Source of the DNA: Rubritalea marina DSM 17716
Lineage (GTDB): Bacteria; Verrucomicrobiota; Verrucomicrobiia; Verrucomicrobiales; Akkermansiaceae
Reading direction: 5' to 3'
NCBI RefSeq assembly: GCF_000378105.1
Contig: NZ_KB899249.1
Coordinates: 163,483 to 227,482 of the forward strand
Length of the DNA stretch: 64,000 nt
Part shown: piece by piece, positions 1-8,319 of the stretch
Position numbering within the stretch: the first letter of the stretch is position 1
How the letters are laid out: the number at the start of each line of letters is the position of its first letter
Position numbers and translations under genes: made by a program
The notes under the pieces: generated by a model
What the model was told of the DNA's origin: nothing
What the model saw: only the letters and a program-made list of their open reading frames with translations
The model's database searches: none

Positions 1-400
1 CAGATACTGCTCGTGGCCCGGCTTTCTCGAGTCGGCTCAAGTTTGCGATAGAGAGCCTGAGTTGGGCTTTTGCCTGATCGATGTCTGCAAGAGCGCCTTC
101 TTTGTTGGCCTTGTAAATATCAGGTTCAATGGCGAAGAGTTTGTCGCCTTCTTCGATCACCGTGCCTTCTTTAAAGTAGATTTCTTCGAGGATTCCTTTG
201 ACGCGAGCGCGAACCTCGACTTCAGCGATACCTGTGAGGGTGGCTGGATATGTTTCGTATACGATTTGGTCGCGCTGAGCAGGGTTGGCCACCGTTACTG
301 TTGGCGGCGGCGGCGGAGCAAATTCGTTTTTGGGGCCACAGCTAGTGAGTGAGATAGCTCCAGCCATTGCTGATGCCAAGAGAGGTTTTGTGAAGTTCAT
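1..400 (-). CDS. RND efflux periplasmic adaptor (HlyD/MFP family), N-terminal part
   Basis: I read this frame from the reverse strand; it runs off the left edge, so only the first 133 codons are present. The product starts MNFTKPLLASAMAG and carries a lipoprotein signal ending SLTSC, so it should be a lipid-anchored periplasmic protein. A proline run (PPPPP) follows, then the strand pattern typical of membrane-fusion adaptors: RDQIVYETYPATLTG, then EVEVRARVKGILEEIYFKEG and VIEEGDKLFAIEP (half of the lipoyl/barrel-sandwich domain), then the start of the alpha-helical hairpin (DIDQAKAQLRLSIANLSRLEKAG). Family members link an inner-membrane RND pump to an outer-membrane channel; the pump gene is expected to the left, outside the window. 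Substrate cannot be told. Confidence 0.85.
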   Translation of the reverse strand, partial: MNFTKPLLASAMAGAISLTSCGPKNEFAPPPPPTVTVANPAQRDQIVYETYPATLTGIAEVEVRARVKGILEEIYFKEGTVIEEGDKLFAIEPDIYKANKEGALADIDQAKAQLRLSIANLSRLEKAGPRAVS

Positions 401-781
401 GGGATGTGGAACGTGACAGTTCTGAATGTTGGTAGACCATTGATACTGGGTTCTAACCAAATATACAACTTAGAATACTCTGAATCTAGCAATGATCAAG
501 GATCTTGCGCTAGCGATTTCTTGTAATACTAGATGCGCAATCTACGTAGCTGGAGTATAATGAGAAGTCACGCGATTTGAAGATGAGTCGTTCACTGATC
601 ACATTGCTGTTGTTATCTGACGTGTTGTAGACGGATGATGCAATCGGCGGTGCTGGTTACCGAGAGTATCGGTGGTGAATCATCATCTCATGGAGAGTGT
701 CTTGTATGAAAATAATTCTATTGTGATCAGTGTGCTTGCAATGGAAATAGATAATTGTTATATCTGTACTATCTACCTAGT
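401..781. other. Gene-free gap with a predicted stem-loop
   Basis: This gap separates the leftward efflux adaptor gene from the rightward tandem paralogues, so it should hold both promoters. No tRNA or ORF of note was seen. One nested dyad stands out: an outer GATGATG/CATCATC pair (634-640 with 681-687) encloses an inner ACCGA/TCGGT hairpin (659-663 with 669-673). It ends about 95 bases before the first paralogue's ATG and could be a structured 5' leader or an operator. No T-run follows, so it is not a terminator. Confidence 0.3.
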
Positions 782-1621
782 ATGAATACCCAAAGCCTAA
801 TCGACCAATCAACCCTGAATGCGAATCCCAACGACTGGCAGGAGCGTAAAAAAGTTGCAGTACAAATGTATCAACAAGAGATGTATTTGGAAGCAGCTGA
901 CTTGGTGTGGAATGCACCTGAAATTCCATCGACCGATCTCGATGTCGCATTCACTCTGAAGATTGTATCCCGTGCTCGTGCGAACAGAGCCATCCGCTTG
1001 ACCTATGAGGTGATCAAGCGCAACCGGGATAAGCCAAAGAAGAACATGGCCTTCGCGAAGGCTTTGAATGTGATAGGGATGCCGATGCTTGCTTCCAGGT
1101 TCTATGGTGCAGCGATGGCGGCAGATGAACAGTTTTTTGACCTTGGCTTCGAACAGCAAACGATGTGGTGTGATGAATCGGAAGCGCTGCTAGAGGCGTG
1201 GTCGAAATCATCTCAGGGCATTGAGCAACCATTTAAACTGACACTAGAGCAGACGTTTGGAGATCCCATTCACTTGGCGAAACTCGTACGCGATCAAGGT
1301 GCTATTTCCGAACCGTTGCAGAATGATGCTCCAGCTAAGTTGAAGCCAGTGCTCAAGCCTGCGCAACCTACCGGTAGTCTGCAGGCGAAGCCCGTCCCGC
1401 CGAAGCCATCTATCGGGCGTCCGCCAACGGCCAATCCAGTGAGCGGCACGGCGCCACTCCGACCATCTGTGCCAATGACTGGGCCGCTCGGTGCCAAGCC
1501 AGTCGGTTTGAGAACCGCGACAACTCAGCTAGACACAGGGAGTAACGGTGAAGATTCAGCTGACTTGAAGCATCCGCCAAAGCCGATGCTCCCACCTGTA
1601 GCTCCTCCAGCTCAAATATAA
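782..1621 (+). CDS. Helical-repeat protein of unknown function, paralogue 1 of 3
   Basis: 279 residues from ATG 782; an in-frame TTG at 755 would add nine residues, but the neighbouring paralogues begin close to the same conserved region, so 782 is preferred. No signal peptide, so cytoplasmic. Residues 1-150 are helical and TPR-like: DWQERKKVAVQMY, EAADLVWNAPEIPSTD, DVAFTLKIVSRA, then ASRFYGAA and FDLGFEQQ. The same signatures recur in the next two genes, so the three are tandem duplicates. The last 110 residues are low-complexity, rich in Pro, Lys and Ala (KPVPPKP, HPPKPMLPP), and probably disordered. I do not recognise the family. An adaptor or scaffold role is only a guess from the architecture. 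Confidence 0.8.
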   Translation: MNTQSLIDQSTLNANPNDWQERKKVAVQMYQQEMYLEAADLVWNAPEIPSTDLDVAFTLKIVSRARANRAIRLTYEVIKRNRDKPKKNMAFAKALNVIGMPMLASRFYGAAMAADEQFFDLGFEQQTMWCDESEALLEAWSKSSQGIEQPFKLTLEQTFGDPIHLAKLVRDQGAISEPLQNDAPAKLKPVLKPAQPTGSLQAKPVPPKPSIGRPPTANPVSGTAPLRPSVPMTGPLGAKPVGLRTATTQLDTGSNGEDSADLKHPPKPMLPPVAPPAQI

Positions 1622-1713
1622 GCGCTTGCTTGCTTGACGAGCATCGAGTGTCTGTCTCATGATGTGATAGAAACAATAATCTCACTACGAGATCACCCTT
1701 TGCGTTTGCTATC

Positions 1714-2361
1714 ATGTCATTATTAAAAGAGTTACTGGACGATATAGTTTTTCCCCCGAATGTTTACGGCGCCTTAGTAGATTTACAAGTCAGCGCCGAT
1801 GACTGGATTTCACGTAAATTACTTGTCGAGTATCTCTATGAGAATGGTCACGAGAATGAAGCGTGTAAGGTGCTATTAGAGAGCCCCAAGGTACCATTTC
1901 AAGCCCTGGACATCTTGCTCGTGGTGCGTGTGTTAGGAGAACATGAAACATCCAAAGCGATTTCATTTATCAACCACGTGTTAGAGCGCGTATCTAAGGA
2001 TAAAGATGCCTGTATGAAGCTGGCACAGGTGTTTTGTGGGAGTGGCCATCACCTGTTATCATCTAGGTTCTACGGAGCTGCTAAGGCTGCGGAAGCAGAG
2101 TGTTTTGATTTAGGCACGGAAACGGCGTGTCTGTGGCTCGATGATCAGGGAGTTTTCGAAAAATTTTGGCATGAAAGTGGCTACAAGCCTCTGCCTCCGG
2201 AGAAGATGCCCATGGAGGATTTCTTGGGCAAGGCGATGAGTTTCCTAGAATACACAAGCCGTATCACCGCTCAGGCTTTTCCAACGATCGAGGCGCCGCC
2301 TAAGCTTGATGATGCTAGCACCCAAGCTAAGCCCAAGTTGTTGATCCCGAAATCATATTAA
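1714..2361 (+). CDS. Helical-repeat protein of unknown function, paralogue 2 of 3
   Basis: 215 residues. It is the most diverged of the three tandem paralogues: it keeps DDWISRKLLVEYLYENG, EACKVLLESPKVP, SSRFYGAAKAAEAECFDLG and a WLDD segment where the others have WCDE or similar, but has lost the PEIPSTDxDVAF block (here PKVPFQALDILL). The disordered tail is short and ends in KPKLLIPKSY. That PKLxIP string recurs near the end of paralogue 3, which suggests a short interaction motif. No signal peptide or membrane segment. It begins 92 bases after paralogue 1 and ends 27 bases before paralogue 3, so the three probably form one transcript. Confidence 0.8.
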   Translation: MSLLKELLDDIVFPPNVYGALVDLQVSADDWISRKLLVEYLYENGHENEACKVLLESPKVPFQALDILLVVRVLGEHETSKAISFINHVLERVSKDKDACMKLAQVFCGSGHHLLSSRFYGAAKAAEAECFDLGTETACLWLDDQGVFEKFWHESGYKPLPPEKMPMEDFLGKAMSFLEYTSRITAQAFPTIEAPPKLDDASTQAKPKLLIPKSY

Positions 2362-2388
2362 TCTAAAAGGGAATCCGATTTTTCAGAC

Positions 2389-3456
2389 ATGTCATTGACT
2401 AAAGATATTGAAGGTATGTTAGAGCTGGTGGAGCAAGACCCGAGCAATTGGGTGCTTCGCAAAGATGCGGCTCTAAAGTTGTATGAGGCGGGGGAGTTTG
2501 AGCAGGCAGCCGACATGGTTTGGCTTTGCCCTGAAATTCCATCGACTGATATGGATGTGGCATTTGCCGTTAAAATGCTATCGCGTGCGAAGCCGAACAG
2601 ATCGATTCGTATGTTGTATGAATTGGTTGAGCGCAATGCGGGCAAGACTGAGCAACTACTGGCCTTGGCCAATGTGTTCAACCTGATTGGTTACTCGATG
2701 CTTTCGCATCGTTGTTATGGTAATGCGGTGGCACATGATCCAAGTCTGATCGATATGGGATTTGAATTGGAGGGCTTTATCTCTGACTCAGAGCATGTGT
2801 TGGCCAAAGAATTTGCTACAGCCAACACCGACAAGCTGGTGGTGTTGCAGGGGGATTTTGCTGAGCTTGAGGGAGACGATATCGTCTGGGATGATATCGT
2901 TGAGCGTGATGCTAATGAATTTTCCTTGAAGAAGGCCACGCAGGACGCCATTGGTTCTAAGAAATCTTCCATGCACCTTACCGCCTTGCATGATGCTATT
3001 CAGCTTCATGTCAACAAAGTAAGAGAGGTGGATGAAGCAAATCGTACGGAACTTGTTGAATCAGCTCCTTTGGGAGAATCGAAAAAAGTGGCGACAGTGC
3101 CGGGTATTGCCACGCCACAAATTTCCGCTCCTGTTCTCACAAAAGCATCAGCTCCAAAGGCGCTCCCTAAGTTGGTGGCTCCGACTTCGGGTGCATCGGC
3201 GGTGAAAGAGCGTGAAGAGTTGGTGGCAACACCGACGATGCCTTTGGATGCGGATTATGGAGATCCTACAGGTGCGGAGGACGAGACTCCTACGGTTTCA
3301 GGGGGGCCTAAGCTCCACATTCCTGGCGCTTCTCCGGGCAAGCTTATTGCACCGAGCACTGCTGACGTCGATTCAAGTGCTCCCAAGGCGCTTAATTTGG
3401 ATACGGAGGCGAGTGGCAAGAAGCCGAAGTTCAACCTTCCTGACACATCATCGTAA
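2389..3456 (+). CDS. Helical-repeat protein of unknown function, paralogue 3 of 3
   Basis: 355 residues. The N-terminal 140 match paralogue 1 closely: NWVLRKDAALKLYEAGEFEQAADMVW, CPEIPSTDMDVAFAVKMLSRAKPNRSIR and SHRCYGNA. A middle acidic and charged section (residues about 140-215) is unique to this copy. From about 215 onward the chain is a Pro/Ala/Lys/Ser-rich tail with a GPKLHIPGAS element and a terminal KPKFNLPDTSS, echoing the tail of paralogue 2. No signal peptide. The aminotransferase gene starts only 15 bases downstream, so it may share the transcript, although nothing in these proteins points to amino acid metabolism. Function unknown. Confidence 0.8.
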   Translation: MSLTKDIEGMLELVEQDPSNWVLRKDAALKLYEAGEFEQAADMVWLCPEIPSTDMDVAFAVKMLSRAKPNRSIRMLYELVERNAGKTEQLLALANVFNLIGYSMLSHRCYGNAVAHDPSLIDMGFELEGFISDSEHVLAKEFATANTDKLVVLQGDFAELEGDDIVWDDIVERDANEFSLKKATQDAIGSKKSSMHLTALHDAIQLHVNKVREVDEANRTELVESAPLGESKKVATVPGIATPQISAPVLTKASAPKALPKLVAPTSGASAVKEREELVATPTMPLDADYGDPTGAEDETPTVSGGPKLHIPGASPGKLIAPSTADVDSSAPKALNLDTEASGKKPKFNLPDTSS

Positions 3457-3471
3457 CACCTACATTTTTCC

Positions 3472-4296
3472 GTGTCTGAAATTGATCAATGGATTTGGTG
3501 TGATGGGGCATTGCGGCCATCCACAGAGGGCGTTCTTGGAGCTTTCGACCCAGGCTTAACCATGGGCTTGGGGTGTTTTGAAACTCTTTGTTATGAGGAA
3601 GGAAAGGCAGCGCATCTTACGATGCATTTGAAGCGCCTTCGCAAAGCTGCCAAACAGATTGACGTGCCGTTGATCGGTGAGGGCGATATTGCGGCTGCGG
3701 TGGATGAACTGCTTCGAGTTAACGAGCTTCTTCGTTGTCGTGCGCGCGTGCGCATCAGTCTATACAAGCAATTAGCGGGAGCTGCAGCATTGGTAATCAC
3801 AGCGCAGCCGATTGATAAACCATCAGGACTGCCCGTTACGCTGGCATTGTCTACCTACACGGTGAATACCAAGAGCCCCATGGCTGGAGTGAAGTCCACG
3901 AGCTATGCTGACAATTTATTGGCATTAGAATGGGCCCGATTGCACGGTGCGGATGAAGCATTGTTACTGAACAATCACTCTGACCTGTGTGAGGGGGCCA
4001 CAACGAATCTCTTCTGGATAGCTGGTGGCATCTTGTTCACTCCATCCAAAAAGACCGGCTGCTTGCCAGGTATCACGCGCAAAGTCATTTTGGAGCTGTG
4101 CAGTGAGCATGGCATTATTGTGGAGAAGGTAGAGGAGGGGATCGAAAGTTTACTCCGAGCCGATGCGGTGTTTGTCTCTAATTCGGTGCATGGTATACGC
4201 ATGGTGACTCATATGGGTGAGTTTAAGTTCCCTCAATCTCAGCATCCCATGGCTCAAAAACTTGCTCGCCTGTATACCGAGGTCACTGGTTGTTAG
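3472..4296 (+). CDS. Class IV PLP aminotransferase / aminodeoxychorismate lyase-like
   Basis: 274 residues from GTG 3472 (SEIDQWIWCDGALRP). It has the fold-type IV PLP enzyme pattern: a start region with DPGLTMGLGCFETL, an HLKRL helix, the predicted Schiff-base lysine K141 in GVKSTSYADNLLA, then DEALLLNNHSDLCEGATTNLFW and the phosphate-binding GCLPGITRKVILELC. Family members are branched-chain or D-amino acid transaminases or 4-amino-4-deoxychorismate lyase (PabC). The length and the EGATTNLFW block fit PabC or D-alanine transaminase better than IlvE, but sequence alone does not settle it. A D-amino-acid role would fit with alr further along the window, but the two are 7 kb apart. Confidence 0.82.
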   Translation: MSEIDQWIWCDGALRPSTEGVLGAFDPGLTMGLGCFETLCYEEGKAAHLTMHLKRLRKAAKQIDVPLIGEGDIAAAVDELLRVNELLRCRARVRISLYKQLAGAAALVITAQPIDKPSGLPVTLALSTYTVNTKSPMAGVKSTSYADNLLALEWARLHGADEALLLNNHSDLCEGATTNLFWIAGGILFTPSKKTGCLPGITRKVILELCSEHGIIVEKVEEGIESLLRADAVFVSNSVHGIRMVTHMGEFKFPQSQHPMAQKLARLYTEVTGC

Positions 4297-4524
4297 CGGG
4301 TAGAGTCATTTTTTCTGCAGGTTTTAGCATTCATTCGATTGTTTTGTTAGTGTGAAATAAAGCAGTCACAAATGGTAATTATTTGTTAATTGTTAACATT
4401 TTTTACCTTTGATAGAAAAAATCGCTAGATAGGAGCATTTTTTTCGGGACAATTAGTTCAAGTTGTGGTCTCCATCGCTGCCAAGCAACCCCAACTAAAA
4501 ATTCACATTACCCACGTAAAAACA

Positions 4525-4842
4525 ATGGTTACAATTACGAAGCGCGATCTCGTTATGAAGTTGAGCAACGAAACTGGTTTGACTCAGCAGGAAGTATTTG
4601 CAGTGGTGCAGGGCACCCTCGATTCAATCACCGAAGAATTAGCTAAAGGCAATTCTGTAGTGATGCGTAATTTTGGAGCGTTTCAGGTTCGCGAAGTGAA
4701 GGGCAAGATTGGCCGCAATCCTAAGGATCCATCCAAGGATGTGCCAATCCCACCACGCGCAGTGGTGAAGTTCAAGCCAGGGAAAGAGATGAAAGAGAAA
4801 GTGGCTCGCATCCTTCCTTCCTTGCAAGAAGAACAAGTCTAA
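4525..4842 (+). CDS. HU-family nucleoid DNA-binding protein
   Basis: 105 residues from ATG 4525 (MVTITKRDLVMKL); an in-frame GTG at 4465 would add 20 unlikely residues. It shows the HU/IHF layout: N-terminal helix pair (SNETGLTQQEVFAVVQGTLDSITEELAKG), then the beta arm with the signature NFGAFQVREVKGKIGRNPK and the DNA-intercalating arm tip (RNPKDPSKDVPIPPRAVVKFKPGKEMKEKV). HU dimers bend and compact DNA. The tail (ILPSLQEEQV) is slightly longer than in E. coli HU. The 228 bases upstream are AT-rich with TTGTTAATTGTTAACATT runs and probably hold the promoter. A clear terminator follows 38 bases downstream, so this is a single-gene unit. Confidence 0.92.
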   Translation: MVTITKRDLVMKLSNETGLTQQEVFAVVQGTLDSITEELAKGNSVVMRNFGAFQVREVKGKIGRNPKDPSKDVPIPPRAVVKFKPGKEMKEKVARILPSLQEEQV

Positions 4843-4880
4843 TTGGACTGAGCATACCGAACAGCATAGCAAGTTTATAC

Positions 4881-4914
4881 AAGCGTCTGGCCTTCATTGG
4901 TCAGGCGCTTTTTT
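4881..4914 (+). terminator. Rho-independent terminator after the HU gene
   Basis: A 12-bp stem (4881-4892 with 4899-4910, two G-U wobbles) closes a 6-base loop TTCATT, and the stem runs into six T (4909-4914). It lies 38 bases past the HU stop codon. Confidence 0.85.
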
Positions 4915-4932
4915 GCGATTAGGAGGTGGATA

Positions 4933-5451
4933 ATGATTCTTGCAAGATGTGTTGGTAGCTGTGAAGGTGCGGACATGAGCGACTCAAAGCGCATTCTTTT
5001 CGTCTGTACTGGGAATACATGCCGCAGCCCGATGGCTGAGGGTATTTTTCGTAAGCTTACTGCTGATACAGCTGGCATAGATTCCTTGGGGTCTGCTGGA
5101 GTCGCAGCTTATGATGGAGATCGCATTAGCCCAGAGACTGCAGATGAATTGGCTCGCCGTGACTCCTCCATTGAAGACTTTCGAAGCCGCTCGGTGAATA
5201 AGGCAATGCTCGAGTCGGCAACACATGTCTTCGCCATGACTGGAGCGCACCTTGCAATGTTGGCGGGACAATTCCCGGAATACCAAAGGAAGTATTATTT
5301 AGTGTGCGATTTTTTGGAAATTGATGGGCAAGTGGGGCTCGATGTTCCAGACCCGATTGGGATGGGGCGCCGAGCTTATGAGCAGGTAGGTGAGGTTTTC
5401 GAGCATGCTATACCAGCCTTGGTCGCGAATATCGTGGATGGAGAAATCTAA
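4933..5451 (+). CDS. Low-molecular-weight phosphatase, YwlE-like (possible protein-arginine phosphatase)
   Basis: 172 residues. A strong ribosome site AGGAGGT (4921-4927) sits 5 bases before ATG 4933, which decides this start; an internal ATG at 4975 would give the usual family N-terminus (MSDSKRILFVCTGN). The catalytic P-loop C25-T-G-N-T-C-R31 followed by SPMAEG, and the general-acid loop D137-V-P-D140-P, are intact, so it should be an active phosphatase. Within the family, Thr at the fifth P-loop position (CTGNTCR) is the hallmark of Bacillus YwlE, which removes phosphate from arginine, whereas tyrosine phosphatases usually carry Ile or Ser there. The arginine specificity is inference from that residue. 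No McsB-type arginine kinase is in the window. Confidence 0.82.
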   Translation: MILARCVGSCEGADMSDSKRILFVCTGNTCRSPMAEGIFRKLTADTAGIDSLGSAGVAAYDGDRISPETADELARRDSSIEDFRSRSVNKAMLESATHVFAMTGAHLAMLAGQFPEYQRKYYLVCDFLEIDGQVGLDVPDPIGMGRRAYEQVGEVFEHAIPALVANIVDGEI

Positions 5452-5570
5452 GCGCGCCGTATATCTCTGATTACCAGCTCTTGAACCATTACCGTTTTTG
5501 ACGGAAATGTTGCTTTGCGGGTGACACTTAGCTTTACAAATGTTGCGTAGTCTGGCATTTCCAGCTCGCT

Positions 5571-8237
5571 ATGTCAGAGCTGCCAAAAGCATACGAACCA
5601 CAGGAAGTTGAGAAAAGTTGGTATCAACAATGGATAGATAACAAATGTTTCCATGCGGACCCGTCGTCTAGCAAGGATGCCTATTCGATTGTGATCCCGC
5701 CACCCAATGTGACAGGGATTTTGCACCTTGGTCACGTACTCAACAATTCCATTCAAGATATTTTGGCTCGTCGTGCACGCCAGCAGGGCAAAGAGGTTCT
5801 CTGGCTGCCTGGTACGGATCACGCTGGTATCGCTACTCAAACGAAGGTTGAGAAGCAAGTGCGTGAGGAAGAGGGCACGACGCGCCGTGAATTAGGGCGT
5901 GAGGAGTTCCTCAAACGCGTGTGGGATTGGAAAGACAAGCACGGTGGCATCATCATCAAACAGCTCAAGCGCCTTGGTTGTTCCTGCGACTGGGATCGTG
6001 AGCGATTCACGATGGATGAAGACTATTCTCAGCAAGTTTCTCAAGTATTTGTAGACCTATTTAAAGAAGGTCACATCTATCGAGGCAAGCGTATGGTGAA
6101 CTGGTGTCCAGTCTCGCTTACTGCTCTTTCTGATGAGGAAGTGATCATGAAACCAAAGCAATCGAAGCTCTATTTCATGAAGTACGCGCTCGTTGATGAG
6201 CCGGGCAAGTATCTCGAGATTTCTACCACCCGCCCAGAGACTCTCATGGGTGACATCGCTGTGGCGGTGAACCCGAGCGACGAACGCTTTAAGCATCTTG
6301 TTGGTAAAAAAGTGCGCCGACCATTTCCGGAGGCGGACATTCCAGTGATTGCGGATGACCACGTGGATGTGGACTTTGGTACAGGGTGCCTTAAAATTAC
6401 TCCAGCTCACGATAAGGCTGACTTTGAGATTGGCCAACGCCACGACCTCGAGATCATTGATGTGCTCCATCCGGATGGTCGTATCAATTGCCCAGATGTG
6501 CCCGCACTCGACGGACTCGATCGTTTTGAAGCGCGCCGCAAGGCCGCTGAGATGCTTGAAGAAAAAGGCTTGTTGATCAAGGTAGAGGAGTACGAGAACA
6601 ACGTGGGGTTTTCTGAGCGTGCTGATGTGGTGATCGAGCCGCGTATCTCGATGCAGTGGTTCTTGAAGTACCCTGCGATTGAAGAGGCTACTGACGCGGT
6701 AGCGAATGGTGAGATTACCTTCCGCCCTGAACGTTGGCAGAAAACATACGCTCACTGGATGGGGAACCTTCAGGATTGGTGTATTTCTCGCCAGCTTTGG
6801 TGGGGGCACCAAATCCCAGTGTGGTACAGGAAGGAAAAAGCATTTGCTCTCCGTGAGAAGGAGAGCCTCGATCTTGCCGATCTTGAATCTGGTGATATCT
6901 ATGTGGGGACTGAAGCGCCAAGTAATGGTGAGTGGGAGCGCGACGAGGACGTTATGGACACATGGTTCAGTTCGTGGTTGTGGCCATTTGCTACAATGGC
7001 TGGTGAAACTAAGAAGAAGTTCTACCCCACTGGAGACCTCGTCACTGGTCCCGACATTATCTTTTTCTGGGTGGCACGAATGATCATGGCTGGATACCGT
7101 TTTGAGGGGCAATTACCATTCAAGAATGTGTTCTTCACCTCCATCATTCGTGACCTGAAAGGACGCAAGATGAGCAAGTCCTTGGGGAACTCTCCAGACC
7201 CGATTGACCTCATGGACAAGTATGGAGCTGATGGGCTTCGCTTTGGTCTGATGCGAATTGCTCCAGTCGGGGCAGATGTGAAGTTCGATGAATCACAGGT
7301 CGAAGAAGGGCGTAACTTTGCCAACAAGATCTACAATGCTTGTCGCTTCCGTCAGATGCAGGAAAGCGATGGTTCCACGCTGGTAGTCGATGCTTCGCTT
7401 CCGAGTTATTCTATCGATATCCTAGCGAAACTAGACAAGCTAGGTGCCGACCTCGAAGTGGCCTACAGTAAGTACCGATTCAACGACCTCACACAACATC
7501 TCTATGAGTTTTTCTGGACTGAATACTGTGACAAGTTCTTGGAGGCTGCCAAGCTCGACTTCCGCTCAGATGACGCTGCTGCGAAGCAAAAGACTCTGGG
7601 AGTGATCGATCTTGTGATGAGCCGTTACCTTGCTTACCTTCATCCATTCATGCCGCACATCACTGAGGAATTGTCATCCAAAATGGGCTACCTCACTGAG
7701 GGCGACTTTTTGATGAACAAGGCGATCGAGACGACACCGGTACTGGATGCTCTTGATACAGAGCTCGTGGCTCAATCGCAGGATGTTGCTCATGCGCTTT
7801 ATGAAACCGCAGGAAAGTTGCGTAACTTGAAATCCGAGTACAACCTTGCTGCTAGCAAGGATGTGAAGTTTGTGGTTAAACCAGTCGCTGATTGGGTCGC
7901 GGCAGAATGCGATGTGCTGCTCACTCTCGTTGGAGGTAAAGGTATTGCATTAGAAGCTTCTTATGAGGCTCCACAAGGGACTCCAGCTGCTGTTACTGGA
8001 TTTGGTGAAGTCTACATGCCATTGGATGGCCTCATCGATCTAGATGCTGAGAAGGCTCGCCTCGATAAAGAAATCGAAAAGGTAGAGAAAGAGGTGGAAA
8101 AAGCGGGTAAAAAATTGAACAATCCAAATTTTGTCGAACGAGCAAAGCCTGAGGTGGTAGCGAAAGAAAAAGAACGTCTCTTGGAATGGGAAGGGAAGCT
8201 CGAACAGCTGAGAACGATGCGTGGCGCATTGGCTTAA
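5571..8237 (+). CDS. valS: Valyl-tRNA synthetase
   Basis: 888 residues, the normal size for ValRS. It charges tRNA-Val with valine in the cytoplasm. The N-terminus KAYEPQEVEKSWYQQW and PPPNVTGILHLGH are class I valyl type; the HIGH motif reads H52-L-G-H. The CP1 editing domain is present (STTRPETLMGDIAVAVNP, FGTGCLKITPAHDKADFEIG). The catalytic W-rich segment DWCISRQLWWGHQIPVW and the KMSKS motif (GRKMSKSLGNSPDPIDLM, about residue 533) follow. The last 65 residues form the ValRS-specific C-terminal coiled coil (LDAEKARLDKEIEKVEKEVEKAGKKL). Start is the ATG at 5571. It has its own 119-base upstream gap. Confidence 0.97.
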   Translation: MSELPKAYEPQEVEKSWYQQWIDNKCFHADPSSSKDAYSIVIPPPNVTGILHLGHVLNNSIQDILARRARQQGKEVLWLPGTDHAGIATQTKVEKQVREEEGTTRRELGREEFLKRVWDWKDKHGGIIIKQLKRLGCSCDWDRERFTMDEDYSQQVSQVFVDLFKEGHIYRGKRMVNWCPVSLTALSDEEVIMKPKQSKLYFMKYALVDEPGKYLEISTTRPETLMGDIAVAVNPSDERFKHLVGKKVRRPFPEADIPVIADDHVDVDFGTGCLKITPAHDKADFEIGQRHDLEIIDVLHPDGRINCPDVPALDGLDRFEARRKAAEMLEEKGLLIKVEEYENNVGFSERADVVIEPRISMQWFLKYPAIEEATDAVANGEITFRPERWQKTYAHWMGNLQDWCISRQLWWGHQIPVWYRKEKAFALREKESLDLADLESGDIYVGTEAPSNGEWERDEDVMDTWFSSWLWPFATMAGETKKKFYPTGDLVTGPDIIFFWVARMIMAGYRFEGQLPFKNVFFTSIIRDLKGRKMSKSLGNSPDPIDLMDKYGADGLRFGLMRIAPVGADVKFDESQVEEGRNFANKIYNACRFRQMQESDGSTLVVDASLPSYSIDILAKLDKLGADLEVAYSKYRFNDLTQHLYEFFWTEYCDKFLEAAKLDFRSDDAAAKQKTLGVIDLVMSRYLAYLHPFMPHITEELSSKMGYLTEGDFLMNKAIETTPVLDALDTELVAQSQDVAHALYETAGKLRNLKSEYNLAASKDVKFVVKPVADWVAAECDVLLTLVGGKGIALEASYEAPQGTPAAVTGFGEVYMPLDGLIDLDAEKARLDKEIEKVEKEVEKAGKKLNNPNFVERAKPEVVAKEKERLLEWEGKLEQLRTMRGALA

Positions 8238-8319
8238 GAATTTCTGCCCTAACACATTAAATGCTTGCTAGTCCTAGCTCTCGATGGCTATCTAATCTTG
8301 GATAACCCTAGAGAGTGTA

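Noticed and set aside
62..352. 96-codon plus-strand frame at the left edge
   Set aside because: The opposite strand encodes a convincing lipoprotein efflux adaptor across the same bases.
6057..7112. 351-codon open frame on the minus strand within valS
   Set aside because: It lies wholly inside a canonical valS and its product has no recognisable domain; it mirrors the codon pattern of the real gene.
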